A stretch of DNA of 64,000 nt from Macquaria australasica (taxonomy: Eukaryota > Chordata > Actinopteri > Centrarchiformes > Percichthyidae), in NCBI GenBank assembly GCA_005408345.1, contig SEMN01000335.1:467849-531848 (forward strand), given 5' to 3'. Positions 11,970 to 24,964 of the stretch are shown piece by piece (positions within the stretch are counted from its first letter, which is position 1; every line of letters begins with the position of its first letter). Made by a program: the position numbers and the translations under genes. The notes beneath the pieces were generated by a model. It worked only from the letters and a program-made list of their open reading frames with translations, ran no database searches and had not been told where the DNA came from.

Positions 11970-13880
11970 TTACAGCTATTTAAAACAGTATTCAAGCAAT
12001 CAAATGGGGAAGGAGAAAAAAATACAAACTGTTATTGCACATCAGTTTTATAAGGACAGCAACCTATGTAGAATCAAATAATCAACATGCAGCTCTCTGA
12101 AATAAACCTTTATATTTTAATATTTTTTTAAGTGTGCTTTGTATGTGCAGTTATCTTCAGAGATAATTCTAGTTTTCCCATAGTGCCCTCACATTGCTCA
12201 GTTTACCTCCAGACAGTTCAAGAAGAGTGCAGATAAGACTTTGCATTGCTGATGCACTCTGCTGGATTGTCATCAATAGCCACGGCCATCATCGCTGCTG
12301 GAGAGCCCACTTACTGTAATGTACGAATTGATGCACACAGACTAAAATTGACACATACTGAGCTGCAGCGCCCACTGGCAAGCATCCAGCGTCCCGTCCG
12401 CTGCACAGAAAATGAAACAGCTGGAGCTGAAATAGCAGTAGCACACCATAATCCACAAAGACATTTAGATTTGCAGTGATGCCGCTACAGCATCTGCACA
12501 TTTTTGGTGCATTTATTTGTCAAGATAACATTTCTCGTGTATGGCCTTTGTTCAATGTTTTGTTGTCAAAGGAAACATTTGCATTACTGAGAAAGTTGGA
12601 GGTAATCCCTGGTTCCGCAAACTCCAAAACCCTCATAATAGGTAAAATATCTTAGTACACAGCATCCAGCAAGTAGTATTGTCAAGTCACAGTTCAACAG
12701 CTGCAATGAAATAAGCTGAAAAAAACTTCACAAAAACAGCCCTAATGATATGTGTCATGGGCTACTTTCCATTCAGCTTAAACACTCCCAAGAAACTCCA
12801 GGACACAGCTGATTCACTTCCATGAAGTTTACTGGGAATTTTGTGAAACTGTAATACAGTACAAGGAGATGTCTTTATCATTAATCAAACCAAACACACA
12901 GTATCTGAATAAACAATACGGCTAAGCTATCTTAGCTCTGAGGCTTATATGATAAACACAAACAAGCTAGTAAAAACAACCAGCAGGAGTAAAACACAAA
13001 GCTAACTCAGCCTAGCGTAAACTAATTAGCGTCTTCACCGTCTCAATAATCTTACAAAAATTACAAATAAGCGATGACTTAATGTTACATGATGAGAAAT
13101 ACTTACGGACGTTGCCTTAGCAAAAAGAGAGAAAGAAAGACGATCAACTTAGAAGCTAACGACTGGTAGAGCTCACACATGAACATAGCTGATAACGACA
13201 TGGCAATTTTACTTCCTGATTCCCATCATGCACTAGTACTACGTTACTATAGTTACAAAGATAAACAAAACACACTGAACTCCTGAGACAAGGTAAAAAA
13301 CACATTTTCAAGCGGCATAACAATATGCATTGTGCTTCCATCAGCACCATATTTAATGGATTATATATTGTATGTCCTCATGTATTTACTGAGTAACTTA
13401 AAACTTAAACAGGACTTCAACAGAACCCATGCAAACTAGAGCAAAGCTGCTATTTACACTTTCAGCGTAAGACACAATTTGGGTCAGTTGCAAATCCGTT
13501 CTAAGCCAAGGATGATCTGGTGGCTTGTTGAAGGTTGCGTTGTCCTAAAATCCAGGCAGTACATCCAGCTGCCACAGCCAGTCCCTGGGAACATGCTAAA
13601 ATGTGGATGCATCTCATTGAAGTGAGGAGGTGATACCTCATGCAACACATGTAATGAGCTGCCAGATTCTGCGTCACATTTAAGAGCAGCTTAGAATGAA
13701 TGAGGACATTTTCCTTAATGGCGTCACTGAAGAACGCTTTGACTGACTCAGCAGTGGCTACTGAACTGAGTAGGCAACTATCCAGTTGTGAAATAAACTC
13801 TCTAATCTTAGGATCCCACTCGTGTGTTCTTGTTTATACAGTTCTACAGCATAGATCTTTATATAGCCAAGTAAGAAGTA
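11970..13880. other. Intergenic stretch, no gene supported
   Basis: No domain-bearing frame is present. Parts near 12240-12500 and 12760-13250 have the CpG content of decayed transposons, but no matching copy or termini were found in the window. Confidence 0.45.
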
Positions 13881-13886
13881 ATGTCT

Positions 13887-14431
13887 TGTCACAGATGTGT
13901 GTACAAGGCAATTGGATGAGGACCCAAATGCAGACACTGAGGCAGAACTGGTCGAAGAAAAAGAACTTTACTAAACCAACGTTCAAATTAACAGGTTTAC
14001 AGCCAGGCATGTGAAGGCAGTCCAAACAAGCAAACAAATCCAATTCATAAACAGGCAGAAGGTCAAAACACAAGTAGCTGAAAATTAGGAACAGGGGTAA
14101 CAGATACAGGTGTCTGGAATGCATGTGCACAACATAACGAACTGGCAAATGGAAAGGGCTGGTGAGCTGCTTATATACAGTGAAGGACTGATGAGATAAT
14201 GAGAGGTGGGTGCATCAGCAGGTGGGGGTGATTTGGGAATGGGATCAGGTGAGCAGGTGGATTTGGGGGTCAGGCGACCATGATTTGGTGGGAAAGTCTG
14301 ACGGCATCTGGTGGACAGGTGGAGAATGGCAGGTCTGGGGAGTTCCGCAGAAATGCATGGGCCTGGTGGAGGTGAGAGGTGGCTGGAGGCAAAATAGAAA
14401 CAACTGAGGCAGCCATCGTAACACTCTGACA
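13887..14431. mobile_element. LTR-like or non-autonomous element, 545 bp
   Basis: The block starts TGTCACAG and ends CTCTGACA, an 8-bp terminal inverted repeat with one mismatch and the TG...CA form of retroviral-type LTR ends. Internal text such as 'gaggacccaaatgcagaca' is familiar from many fish genomes. No matching target-site duplication is visible and there is no coding capacity. A non-autonomous DNA element remains possible. Confidence 0.4.
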
Positions 14432-14890
14432 AATACTGAAAAACTAATAAAAGAAATCTTAGGATGATGTTGACTCAGAAGCATTGAGCTTCATAGAGTG
14501 GGCAAAATAATAGGAACTCCTTACCATACAATGCAATCCAATTAAACAGGGTTTTAATAAGTACTATTGTAATAAATGTGGGTCTATTTGGAGTCCCGCA
14601 GCTCATTCACATCACACCACTTGTGTGAATTTCATGATGTGGAAGTTTAGTGTTTCAGTGAGGTGTTGATTTTACTCCCATTGTATTTGTATAACTTGCA
14701 TTATATGATCAAGTGTTCTTATTTTTTAATCCATTGTATAGGTGTAAGAGGCATTCATAGTAGACCGATGTTGCCTAAGATTTGTGAGTGTCTGTCACAT
14801 GAAACATATTGTACAACCAAGAAGTTGTGTGTGCAAAATAATAGTTAAAGTGAAACTGAAAGAAAATTTCAGAAAAACAAGTTAACTTAA

Positions 14891-15195
14891 AGGGGCACCA
14901 ATTCTACACGAGGTTCAGTTTACTTGTCATAAGATGTACTACCCAGATGTGGGTCTTGCGTTGTTGTAGAGGGAGCTTTCCAAAGTTTGGGAAAATAACC
15001 CAAATGACATCATTACTGTAATGAAAGATGCTATTGCATTGCATTATGGGAAATGTAGGGTCCAGTGTTTTTGGAGCTTGACCGATTCAAGAAAATAAAA
15101 GTCGGAATGTCTTGGCCTCTGCTGCCTCAAATTTGACCTTTTTTGTTATTTGTGAGTTTTATAGAAGTGCAGTGCTAAATCACTGAAGTGCCCCT
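14891..15195. mobile_element. TTAA-flanked miniature inverted-repeat element, 305 bp
   Basis: The left end AGGGGCACC and the right end (reverse complement AGGGGCACT) match over 8 bp. Each is directly bordered by TTAA (14887-14890 and 15196-15199), the target-site duplication of piggyBac-type elements. The internal part is clearly homologous to 47452-47880 (shared 'tttttggagcttgacc'), which confirms a dispersed family. Confidence 0.75.
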
Positions 15196-15880
15196 TTAAA
15201 AGGTATGTAAATGTGTTTTATGCCATGTTGTACAAAAAGGGTCACAAGGTTGATCCCCACAGCAACTAATGTTTCCAATCTTTTCAGGCTTCCTGCAAAA
15301 CCCTGGACTTGCTCAGTGCATTTAGAAAGATACAATATGTGAAGAAACAAATTCCTTACTGCATTGTATGCAATAAAGCTTAGAACTGAAATAGCCTACA
15401 TTCAATATACATTACAATTTTACAGTATGCTATATTATTTATATTGCAATCTAAATAATACAGCATGAAATGAGAATAAGTCTGGAGTGTGTTTGTATCT
15501 AACCACATGTAAACTCTTTGTAGTAGCTCCTTTAGAGTCACTAAGCCTACAGTACATCATCTATATGCATCTTGCTTTATTTTCAATATAGTGCTTGTTA
15601 TTGTAGTGAGTGCCCTAAGTGAGGTTATCTTTGGGCATAACATAAACTGTATTGTCAGTTTATCATTATACTTTCATACCTGATAAAGAAACATTACAGT
15701 AACTTAAAATAAGAGGCATCAAATATAAGGTGTGAGCTCTTCCTCTCTTTTCTCCCTCTTCTACTTTATGACTGCATCAGTGCAAAATGTTGACACTAGC
15801 AGGTTGCCATTTTGAGGGAATGATGGCATTATCTGACATTATCTGTTAATGTTTTAGACAATTGAAATATTACCTTTACT

Positions 15881-15925
15881 CAGTGGTGGAAGATGATCCT
15901 TTACTTAAGCAAAAGTAGGAAGAGA
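15881..15925 (+). mobile_element. Left-end fragment of a hAT-like miniature element
   Basis: It begins 'cagtggtggaagatgatcc' and continues 'tttacttaagcaaaagta', matching the left end of the element at 26340. It is then cut off by the LINE sequence that follows. Confidence 0.6.
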
Positions 15926-15939
15926 ATGTTCTCAACCCA

Positions 15940-17620
15940 TAAAGGAACACTCAGTTTAATAAAATAAAGCAACAAGATGTAAAATACAGTAATAAAACAT
16001 AACAAAAGATTAAAATAATAAATAAAACAAATGGTGTGGGACAGTATGATAGAAGGATCACAGGAATGCTAACCTATAAAAGTGTGTTTTAAGAAGAGAT
16101 TTAAAAGAGGAGATAGACTTAGCTATCCTAATCTCCTCTGGAAGGTTGTTTTAAAAGTCTGGGTGCCTTGACGGCAAACACCTCTGTTTTTTAGTTTTGA
16201 TTTAAGGACCACCAGGAGAGCAGTATTGGAGGATCTCAGGGCCTGTGCCCTGGGGAGTTAAAAGGTAAGAAATGTAGCTTGGGGCCAAACCATTCTGGGC
16301 TTTAAAAGTGATAAGTAAAATTTTAAAATCAATTTGAAAACTAATAGGGAGCCAGTGCAAAGATGAAAGAATGGGGGTAATATGCTCTCGTTTCCCAGTA
16401 CCTGTTAAAACCCTGGCGGCTGCATTTTGAATTAATTGTAGAGAGGAGAGAGACTTTTTGCTGCAGACAGATAAAAGGGAGTTGCAATAATCTAGCTGTG
16501 ATGAAATAAAAGCATGAATGACTGTTTCAAGGTTTTGGCAGACAGAAATGGCTTAATTTTTTTAATGTTCCTAAATTGAAAAAAGCATGACTGTATGACG
16601 GATTTGATGTGGCAGTTCAAAGTGAGGTTGCTGTCAATGAAAACACCAAAGTTTCTGCACTGCAGAGTAATGAGATGGGAGTATGAACCTAGTATGTTTG
16701 CAATTTGAGTGTTGGAGGAGTCAGTGCCAAATAGAAGTATCTCAGTCTTTTTTGAGTTTAGATGACAGAAATTTTGAGCCATCCATTTATGAATGTCCTC
16801 AAGACAGTTTATAAGTGAATGAATTTCACTGAGGTTATTGGGATCACAGCTGAGGTACACCTTGGTATTGTCTGTGTAAAAATGGAAACTGATGTTGTAT
16901 GATCTTAAAATATGTCCCAATGGCAGCATGTAAATAGTGAACAGAATCGGGCCAAGCACTGAACCCTGAGGGACCCCACAGTGCAGCCTAGAGGTGGAAG
17001 ACCTAGACTCATCAATACCAACACAGAAAGTCTGTTTAAAAAAAACTTAAACCATTTTAGGGCCGTGCCACACCCATTGCTCTAAACGGGACAAGAGAAT
17101 GGTGTGATTCATTGTGTCAAACGCTGCACTGACATCTAAGAGTACTAAAACTGAGGGACTTCCAGCGTCAGCAGCTAAAAGCAAGTCATTCATGACCTTG
17201 AGGAGGGCAGTTTCTGTACTGTGGTGAGCTCTAAAGGCTGATTGGAAAGATTCAAACATCGAGTCCTTGAGTTTAGTTGAAGGAAACTGAACTCCTTCAT
17301 AAAGGCTATAAGTTGATTTGCAACAGGCTTCTCTAGAATATTGGATAATAAAAGGAAGTTTAGGGATAGGTCTAAAATTATTAAAATCATTTGAATTTAG
17401 TCCGAGTTTCTTTAACAGGTGTTGAACAAGAGCCAGAGGAAAGGGAGCTATTTAAAATGTTCAGTATAAAGGGACAGATTGTGTTAAAAACATCTTTGAA
17501 AAATTGAGGGGGGAGAATTTAAGTTTTTTCCTCTACATGAAGATCTAAATGTTGTTTTAAAGCCTTACCTACACTGACAGGAATACATTTTTTGGGGGAA
17601 ATACTGAATCCCTTATGTGT
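15940..17620 (-). mobile_element. L2-like LINE, degenerate reverse transcriptase and 3' part
   Basis: On the minus strand the reverse-transcriptase core can be followed in broken frames. 'NILEKPVANQLIAF' lies near 17330. 'FQSAFRAHHSTETALLKVMN' and 'LLDVSAAFDTMNH' lie in 17047-17259. 'GVPQGSVLGPILFTIYMLPL' and the catalytic-site region 'FHFYTDNTKVYL' lie in 16492-16990. The thumb and C-terminal part ('LIQNAAARVLTGTG', 'LHWLPISFQIDFKILL') runs down to about 16080. Frame shifts lie near 17280, 17050 and 16500. The YADD catalytic box reads YTDN. The element is inactive. Confidence 0.88.
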
Positions 17621-18473
17621 TTCTTTTCTTTGTTGGCCTAGAGGTTGTAAAATGTATACTATAATGAGTCAACAAATACTGAAATCATCCTGTAAAATAT
17701 CCATCATGTGTAAGTTTCAACTGTAGAATAAATGTAGGGAAAAAAAGAATAAAACAGAGGACATGACTTCAGCGTCATCAGTGGTAGCTACAGCCCTGTC
17801 CACAAGAGCAAGATAAATGCAACAGACTGTGCCAATCAAATGTACATAATCAGTAGCTACTTTTAAAAAGAGTTCAAGGCTTTATTTTCTTACAGTATGG
17901 GTGTGAAAACTGTACCAAATTTGATTCAGTGGAAGCATCCTTATCAAAATGCCATATTTTCTTTTAGGAAATATGCTCTTGATTGGTTTCAAATCAAAAA
18001 GATAATTAAGGCTTCAAGGCACGACAATTTTCATCATCAAGTGGTAGACAAACTGCAATCAGTTTTAATGTAGACAGATTCTTTTTATTACAGCTTAAAG
18101 ATCTCTGCACTGCCAATTTATGTTACATTTATAAACACTGTTAATGCAAGGTACTTGTTAAGGAGACTGGAAAAAGTGAATCACTTCTCATTCTTAAGAC
18201 TGTTGTCCAAAATCAGACAGTAAGGAGGGACTCTTATTTATTTTTAGAAAGCTTTTTTAGACTCAGAAGTCTGTTTTTAAGAGTCTCAGACCATGTCTAA
18301 TATTTTTAGAAACTATTTTTAAGTAACACACACACTAGCAGTTGCCACGGTGTGTGTTTTTGTGTGCATGTATCTTCAGGTCACTATCACATTTTATCAG
18401 GAAATGCATGTCTAGCCTTCTGTGAGATCTAAATAGTTGTATGAATGTCTCACAGGAATGCAGGAATGTCTAA

Positions 18474-18990
18474 AGGCCAGTTCAGATCAAAGATTCGTGA
18501 CGAGATGAAATTGCAGGGAAAAGTTGCAGCGGTGTGAACTGGCCCGTCTCAGCTCAACTCAAGCCGGCTGATGGCGTCGCATGAGACTCAGCTTGTCAAG
18601 TCGCCAGCGGCTGGTTTAAGAACATAAGGCACGTCACCTGTTTCAACAGCCAATCAGCTCGTAGCGAAGTCAGCTGGTCATCTTGAGCCTCTCGTTTTTT
18701 TGTTTTTGCCGTTTCATCAATACTAGAAATGCAACTGTAGAAAGTGACTCACTATCACTATCCTCATTTATATTTTAAGACGCTACAAATTATATCCAGC
18801 TACAAAAAAAGCCTGAAAAGCCAGCAGTTAGAACGGAACTACAGAGAGTCGTTGCTATGGAAATGATACACCGTCTCGTCTAGTCGCATTAGTGTAAACT
18901 GACAGGTTTCAGAATGTTACAGACTGGTGCATTGTAAGTAGTTGCAACTTTCAACTCATCTCATTGCAAATTTTTGGTCTGAACTAGCCT
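18474..18990. mobile_element. 517-bp non-autonomous DNA transposon with long inverted termini
   Basis: The left end (AGGCCAGTTCAGATCAAAGA) and the reverse complement of the right end (AGGCTAGTTCAGACCAAAAA) match at 17 of 20 positions. The similarity continues inward for about 50 bp through 'gagatga' and 'aaagttgca' blocks. There is no coding capacity. No clear target duplication remains, although TAA at the left and CAA at the right could be a decayed 3-bp TWA-type site. Superfamily not assigned. Confidence 0.8.
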
Positions 18991-19593
18991 CAAGACTCTT
19001 CAACAACCATGAAAATTTCTGATTTCTGCACTAATTGTCAGACTAATTACTTATTAGCTCAGGTCAAAGATGCTTCATTGCAGATTGATAAATGGGATAT
19101 TCCAAAAACCCATTATAACTAAAGTATGGCCTGTATACACACAAGTTGAGATACAACATTTGCTGTGATTTAATTGCAATAAACGTATCAAAAGGATGTA
19201 ACTACATCAGGATGCCAAATTGTAAAAAAAATCTGAACTCATGCTTTGTCAGGTCTGTCCACAAGACAACAAGCAAACAACTTTTAAAATGCTTGTTTTC
19301 TCAATGGAGTTCAGCTCGATCAGAGCTATGCTATGGTAACATTGTAGCTGCTCTATCACACACTCAAAATAACGTAATCTAAAACAGGCATAAATACGGC
19401 AGCGACGTTATTGTATATACACATATATATCTACATACTGTGTAACTTAAAAAGTTTATTATTGATGACAACAGCTGTGCAGCCATATATTTTATGTAGA
19501 CACCCACAGTGTGTTCACTACAGCTCAGTTAAATTAAATGTTTTCTATGCTGCAGATACCTTGCCACTGGTGACTCATTCAGGATGATTGGCT

Positions 19594-19770
19594 TTCGCGA
19601 CACAGGTCACGCGAATATATCGCCCGAGTTGAAATTTATCAACTCACGCGAATAGGCGGAAGATGCGAATTTCATCTATTTGCACCACGGAAGTCGCGTC
19701 ATTCGCGCGGCCTGACTCAAATTCACATCTATTCGCATCTTTGCATTGACTTTGTATGTAATATCATCAC
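19594..19770. repeat. CpG-rich repeat-like block
   Basis: About 180 bases dense in TTCGCG, GCGAAT and ATTCGCAT words lie in AT-rich flanks. The words recur in both orientations, suggesting a remnant of an inverted-repeat DNA element. No second copy is present in the window. Confidence 0.4.
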
Positions 19771-19799
19771 CAGAAACACTCAATTCGCTTTTGGAGGGA

Positions 19800-20155
19800 G
19801 CACACCATAACTAGATTTGTGTGTGTATCCAAAGCCTGATATATCTTATTCCTCTGTGAAACAGAGCTCTGGGTGACATGTTCCTTCATTACCATTACTG
19901 TAGAGGGCACTGTAGAGCTTGAAATGTTTATTAATCCGCAGCTGAAAATAGGCCCCAACAAATTAACTATTTCCTCCTGTTTGAGCAATGTTTACTAAAA
20001 ACTACAGTGCCCAGCTGTTGAGAAGGTTACTGAGTCCTTTTAAAAATGAAACTATATATTTGTGACCCTTTTTTAAAGATTTATGTCTTCAGAAGGAACC
20101 AATGGGCTTGAGTCTGAGAGCCACAGAGTAGGGAAAAATATAGAATAACTTCTAA
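19800..20155. repeat. Dispersed repeat A, uninterrupted copy
   Basis: It shares several blocks in the same order with 46118-46385 and 46693-46835: 'tatccaaagcctgata', 'ctacagtgcccagctgtt', 'gaaactatatattt' and 'aatatagaataac'. No coding capacity; family not named. Confidence 0.65.
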
Positions 20156-20387
20156 CTTGAAAGACATGTTCTCTCTTGTATAGACTGTGTGCTGGCCACA
20201 GTAAAAGCAAATAAGAAGCTATAGATTCATTAAAAATAAATGTTCTGAGATCCAGTACACCGATACACTCGCTCAACTGCCAACTGTCAGAAACTTAAGG
20301 CATAAAAGCCCTACATACAGGGCATTAAACCACACACACACACATACATATGAAAAAATTCTGTTCTCCCAAGATCCCCCAAACATT

Positions 20388-20457
20388 TAATTCAATTCAA
20401 TTCAGTTTTATTTATATAGCGCCATATCATAACAAAGTTATCTCAGGACACTTTTTC
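20388..20457 (-). repeat. Non-LTR retrotransposon 3' tail, second copy
   Basis: Nearly identical to 1690-1760, including 'atatagcgccatatcataac' and the AATTC satellite tail. On the minus strand it is the last 70 bases of the element. Confidence 0.8.
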
Positions 20458-21017
20458 AACCTCAACATAAGTGTGTTGAGGATTGAGGTAATATAACTGA
20501 AATGTGAAGTGTGAACTACTTAACTGTGAATTATTCAGATGTTTTGCATGTGTTTGAAGGTGTGTTTGTCTAAATGCATACATTAAACAACTGAAGACAT
20601 TCAAGGAGCAGTTCAAGGGGCAATTACATACACATCAAACAAATTTCATTTTGTCGGCCTGGCACACATCATTCACCACACACATCTTCAAAATCTTAAA
20701 TATTGCATGGTTCCATCCCTTATGGGAATATCAGAAAGATGTTGACATGCACCCCCCTACCATCTGTGAATTTCACCCCTTAGAAAGAACATGAATGGTG
20801 GTGAACTGCGCCATTCTTGGCGGGAGAACATAACAAACTGGAGGATCAAAGGGGTTTGGGATTGTGCCAAGATGAAATATGATATGTGGTTCTGCTGGAG
20901 AGAGCTTCATGTTGGATCTAATTCATGGCAAGCCCAGGGAAACCCACCACATTTATTGAGCAGTAAGGATTAAGGAAAAATAAAAATGAACTTTTTTCAA
21001 GCTTAAATCTTACTTAA

Positions 21018-21255
21018 AGAGTAACTTAACACCAGACTGAGAAGCAGGTTATCACTTCCCTGTCTGGTTGAAGCTCTGTTTCACCTCTGGACACACCCAG
21101 CATGGCTGAGGTTTGTTTTTGGGCGCAATCATAAGTGTCACTTGTAACCACACCCAACAGTGATGTTACAATGTACCCACACACCCTGGAGTACACTCCT
21201 ATCACTGCAGCAGAGTGAAGTAAAAACAACATTCTCATGCAGCGTTAAGTTACTC
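21018..21255. mobile_element. TTAA-flanked miniature inverted-repeat element, 238 bp
   Basis: The termini AGAGTAACTTAACACC and (reverse complement) GAGTAACTTAACGC are near-perfect inverted repeats. Both ends are bordered by TTAA (21014-21017 and 21256-21259), a piggyBac-type target. A decayed left part of the same family is at 48450-48545. No coding capacity. Confidence 0.8.
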
Positions 21256-21261
21256 TTAAAT

Positions 21262-24200
21262 GATGAACACGCACATTTGTTCATTCTCAGAGGGTCTTGG
21301 GCTGAGCTAAGGTTGTGCCTTGTCACTGGTTCTGTTTGTGATTCTAATAGACAGCCTCTCAAAGTGCATCCAAGGAGTGGAGGCTGTCCAGTCTGATGGC
21401 CTGAGGACTGCTTCTCTGTAGGAGTTGTGTTGCTGTGTTTACCAGTTTTGGGTCTTTGTGTGGAGCAGTTGAGAAGAATCCTGGCCAAATAGGCTGAGGC
21501 CAGGTACTCTACTGGAATATGGTGGAATGCATCCTTTAGGTTGGGACAAGGTAGCTGCCCCAAGTGAAGGAGTTCAAGTATCTTAGAGCTCCTGCAAGGG
21601 TAATATGGCGTGTAAAATTGACAGTTGGTAGATAGTTAAGAGATACAATAGCATTTGGGAATTTTAGAGTTTATTCCACTTTCCCAGAGTCAGAAACTAA
21701 TAAATGCCTCAGGACATACCTTTTTTTTATGTATTTGGTGTAGTCTGAAGTTGTGTCAAACAGCAATATTAGGCTATCATGGCTCAATTGTTGAGTGGGA
21801 TAAATAACACAATCATGATCCCATAGGCATCCAGGAGTTAAACATATGGGGGGGGGGGGGGCAGTTTTCGAGGCTCAAACGCAACTGCTTAGATCTTGAT
21901 GACTTTCCCTCCAAAAAAACGATCATGGCTACTGCCATAATGTATGATCTTAACAGTGAATCAACTATAATCAACTAACTATATAGTTGTGATTGGTCCC
22001 TGAATTTGGAACCATGGGATAAGAAAAGTGATTGGTTCATAAATAACTGAGCGCAACTCCCAGCTGTGTATTAACTCTGCCCTTGTGTATATCACCGAAT
22101 TGAACCTGTATTTCAAACGTTCTGATGAAGGCTCTGTGCTGAAACACGTAAGTGTTTTCCATTATAATGTGAGCCAAATAAACAAGTGAAACAAGGGTAC
22201 TCCTTGACATGTAAATTTGAAATGTGCTGCCCTTTCATACATTTTATGAATTTAAAACATTTTTAAAAATTCATGTCCTTCAGGTATCTAGTGTATCTGT
22301 CTGCTATGTTTAGCGCCCCCCCCCCCCCTTCTCTGTTGTTTCAACATCTTCACTCTGAGAAAACATCTTTAACACAGAAAAGAAGAACAGAACAAGCGGA
22401 AGCCTCAAACCATCTACAGGGAGCACCAGCTACAGTAACACAAGTACGATTGAGATGACCTCAATGGTGGATGCAAAGTGACAACACACTGCTTGACCTG
22501 ATTTTACACAAACAAATGTCTCACTTTGTTTTAGACATAGAGTAGGTTTCTTCTTTGCTGGGACCAGCAGTCAGACTGAATGATTTATACAGCTGTGCAA
22601 TGTTACAGCTGAACGAGTTAAAGGGAGCAGAAGTAGACCCAACGCAATTGGATGAATCAATAATATCTGTTAACATAGCTTCCAAACCTAAGCTTCCCCC
22701 AGTGTTTGGTTGAAAAGTCAATGGGTGGAAGTAAATGATCACCCTCTTCTGTGTGAGAAAAAGAAAAGGAGGCTATGTCTGGCTTAAGTAATAGATGGAT
22801 TACCTGGAAAAGTGTCCTTGTTGTGTTCTGTCTCAATTTAGAATCAGTATTCTGTTCAGTTCAAATGAATTAGAAAAATGAAGAATAACCAAAATGTGCT
22901 GCTGTTCTTTATTTATTAAAACATATTGTCATTGGTAATTATAAATGGTAATATGAACAGCAAGAACAGAGAAAATTGCACATTCTATGTATCAGTCTTT
23001 GCACATTGTACTTTCTATACCAAGTAGCAGCTTCAAGAGACAGTTTTGAAATGGAGTAAAACCTGGGTTAAGAATCACTAATGACTTACATCATAGTTTG
23101 CAGTCAGTAGCTGGGGATCCTGGTATTTCTCAGGAATTCTAGACAAAATCTGCACCTATTTCCTGGGAAAAATAGCTACGGAATTCTGGAATCATTAGCG
23201 TGTGTGCGCCTGTGTGTTTGTATACTGAGGACTTTCAACAGAAACAAAGACTTATCTGAGCTTCATCGAGCCTCATCAAGCCTAACTGTGGTAGTCTTGA
23301 GCCTCATGTTTATTTATACATTTATAAAAGAAAGTTTTTCGAGAAAAACATCTCAATAATAGCCATATGGGTTGTTTTTTTTTTGGCAGGAAGAATGAAA
23401 TTTCACACATGTATCTTTTAAATAAAGACGAAACAATAATATGTTATATGGAAAAAGGTGACATGAATGAAGTAAAAGTGAAGCAAACCAGCGAGGCCTC
23501 TCACCACATCCTCTCTCTTCCAAAAACTCAGTCATGCATTCAGTGTCACCAAGCTCTATTTACAATTCAAATATCAAAACAGCACTTCCTGAGCTATATA
23601 TAGTAAGTGAAGCATAACAGTTTTCAATGGTGGAAATAAAAGCATTCCATATCGTGCCCTTAATTCCTACATAGTGTCTTTTCTTCTATGTTAGGCTGTT
23701 AAGGACTTGTAAATTAGGCAGCATTTTCCCTCACCACTCCCTAAAAATCTGTTTTTGTGAACTGCTCTCCACATTTCAGCATTTGGGTTGGTTGTTCTAA
23801 TTAACTAGTGTGAGGAAAATGCCCATTTCCTCTCATTCTCCCTCTCTGAAACACACACACACACAGATGTATACAAAGTGAACAGCAACTGAGCATTTTA
23901 GATGAAGACTAAGGAACACCACCAGACATTATGAATTCCACTGATGCTGCAGACTGTGAGGTTGGTTCACAAAGCTAAACACTGAGCTACATTTACAGCA
24001 GAGAAGCCAAGTAAATAAGACCTGTATATTAGAACTACTGTTTGTTGTTATTATTATTTACAGCTGACTTTATTCTGTCATCTCTATCTGTACTTTGCAA
24101 GCAGGTATAATCAAGCAGGCTTTAACCACACATCCGTGAAGAACATGAAAGGATGCCTCCCCGAAATATAAAATTGTGATTAGCCCTCCATTGTAGACAT

Positions 24201-24550
24201 AATCTGAGAGGCTGAATCCACTCTTCAGAGAGGGAAGATGTTCTAATATTTTTTCTTGAATGTTTGATCCATTCATTCATGTGTCTGAGGGATTCTGTTT
24301 CATGATTGTTAAACTCTCACACCACTACTTTGCATCCCTCTGATCCTCTCCATTAGCCTATGTCACAACAGGGATTCTGCTCTCAAGATGCTTGAATTAT
24401 TGAGGATGTGACCAGAGCATGGAGGTAGATAACAATTGTCTGGGTTTGTCAGTCAGTCTGTTTTTTTTTAGTTCAAGTATGACATGATGGGTCTATCTTA
24501 CAGACGGCTGAATGTTTTTTAGATAAAGATGAGAAGACAGTAAGATAATG
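21262..24550. other. Intergenic stretch, no gene supported
   Basis: It contains a 14-base G run (21848-21861), a 13-base C run (22316-22328) and a short CA run near 23850. Open frames of up to about 140 codons (21138-21563 -) show no domain and overlap the miniature element. Confidence 0.5.
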
Positions 24551-24555
24551 AAATG

Positions 24556-24960
24556 TTACCACCTTTCAACAACAAGAGAATTCAAAGTGCTTTACATGAG
24601 ACATAAAAAGGCATTAGGACAAGGTATAAAATACATATAAGGCAATATAAAAAGACACAAATGAATAGGATTTAAAAATAATAAAACAGAAGACTAAAAA
24701 GAGTTAAAATGGAATTAAAGAAACAGAAGAATAAAAAAAAAAGAAATGTTGAATGAAACATGTTAAGCCGACCTGTCCCAGACTGGAGAGAGATCTGGAT
24801 GGTTCATAATGTGGCAGCAGATCAGTAATAGATTTTGTCCCTAAGCCCTTAAGTGCTTTATACTGAAAACCAAAAGTATTACCAATCAATGCTCTGACAC
24901 ACAGGAAGATCTAAGGACTGCAGTGCCTTTTAAAAACCTTGTAAACTGCAAAACTGAGCA
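24556..24960 (-). mobile_element. Probable L2-like LINE 3' fragment
   Basis: Read on the minus strand it ends with 'ctcatgtaaagcactttgaa' followed by a decayed tail, the signature of fish L2-type 3' ends. Upstream text ('aaagcacttaagggctta') also matches that style. No intact frame remains. Confidence 0.5.
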
Positions 24961-24964
24961 ATGC

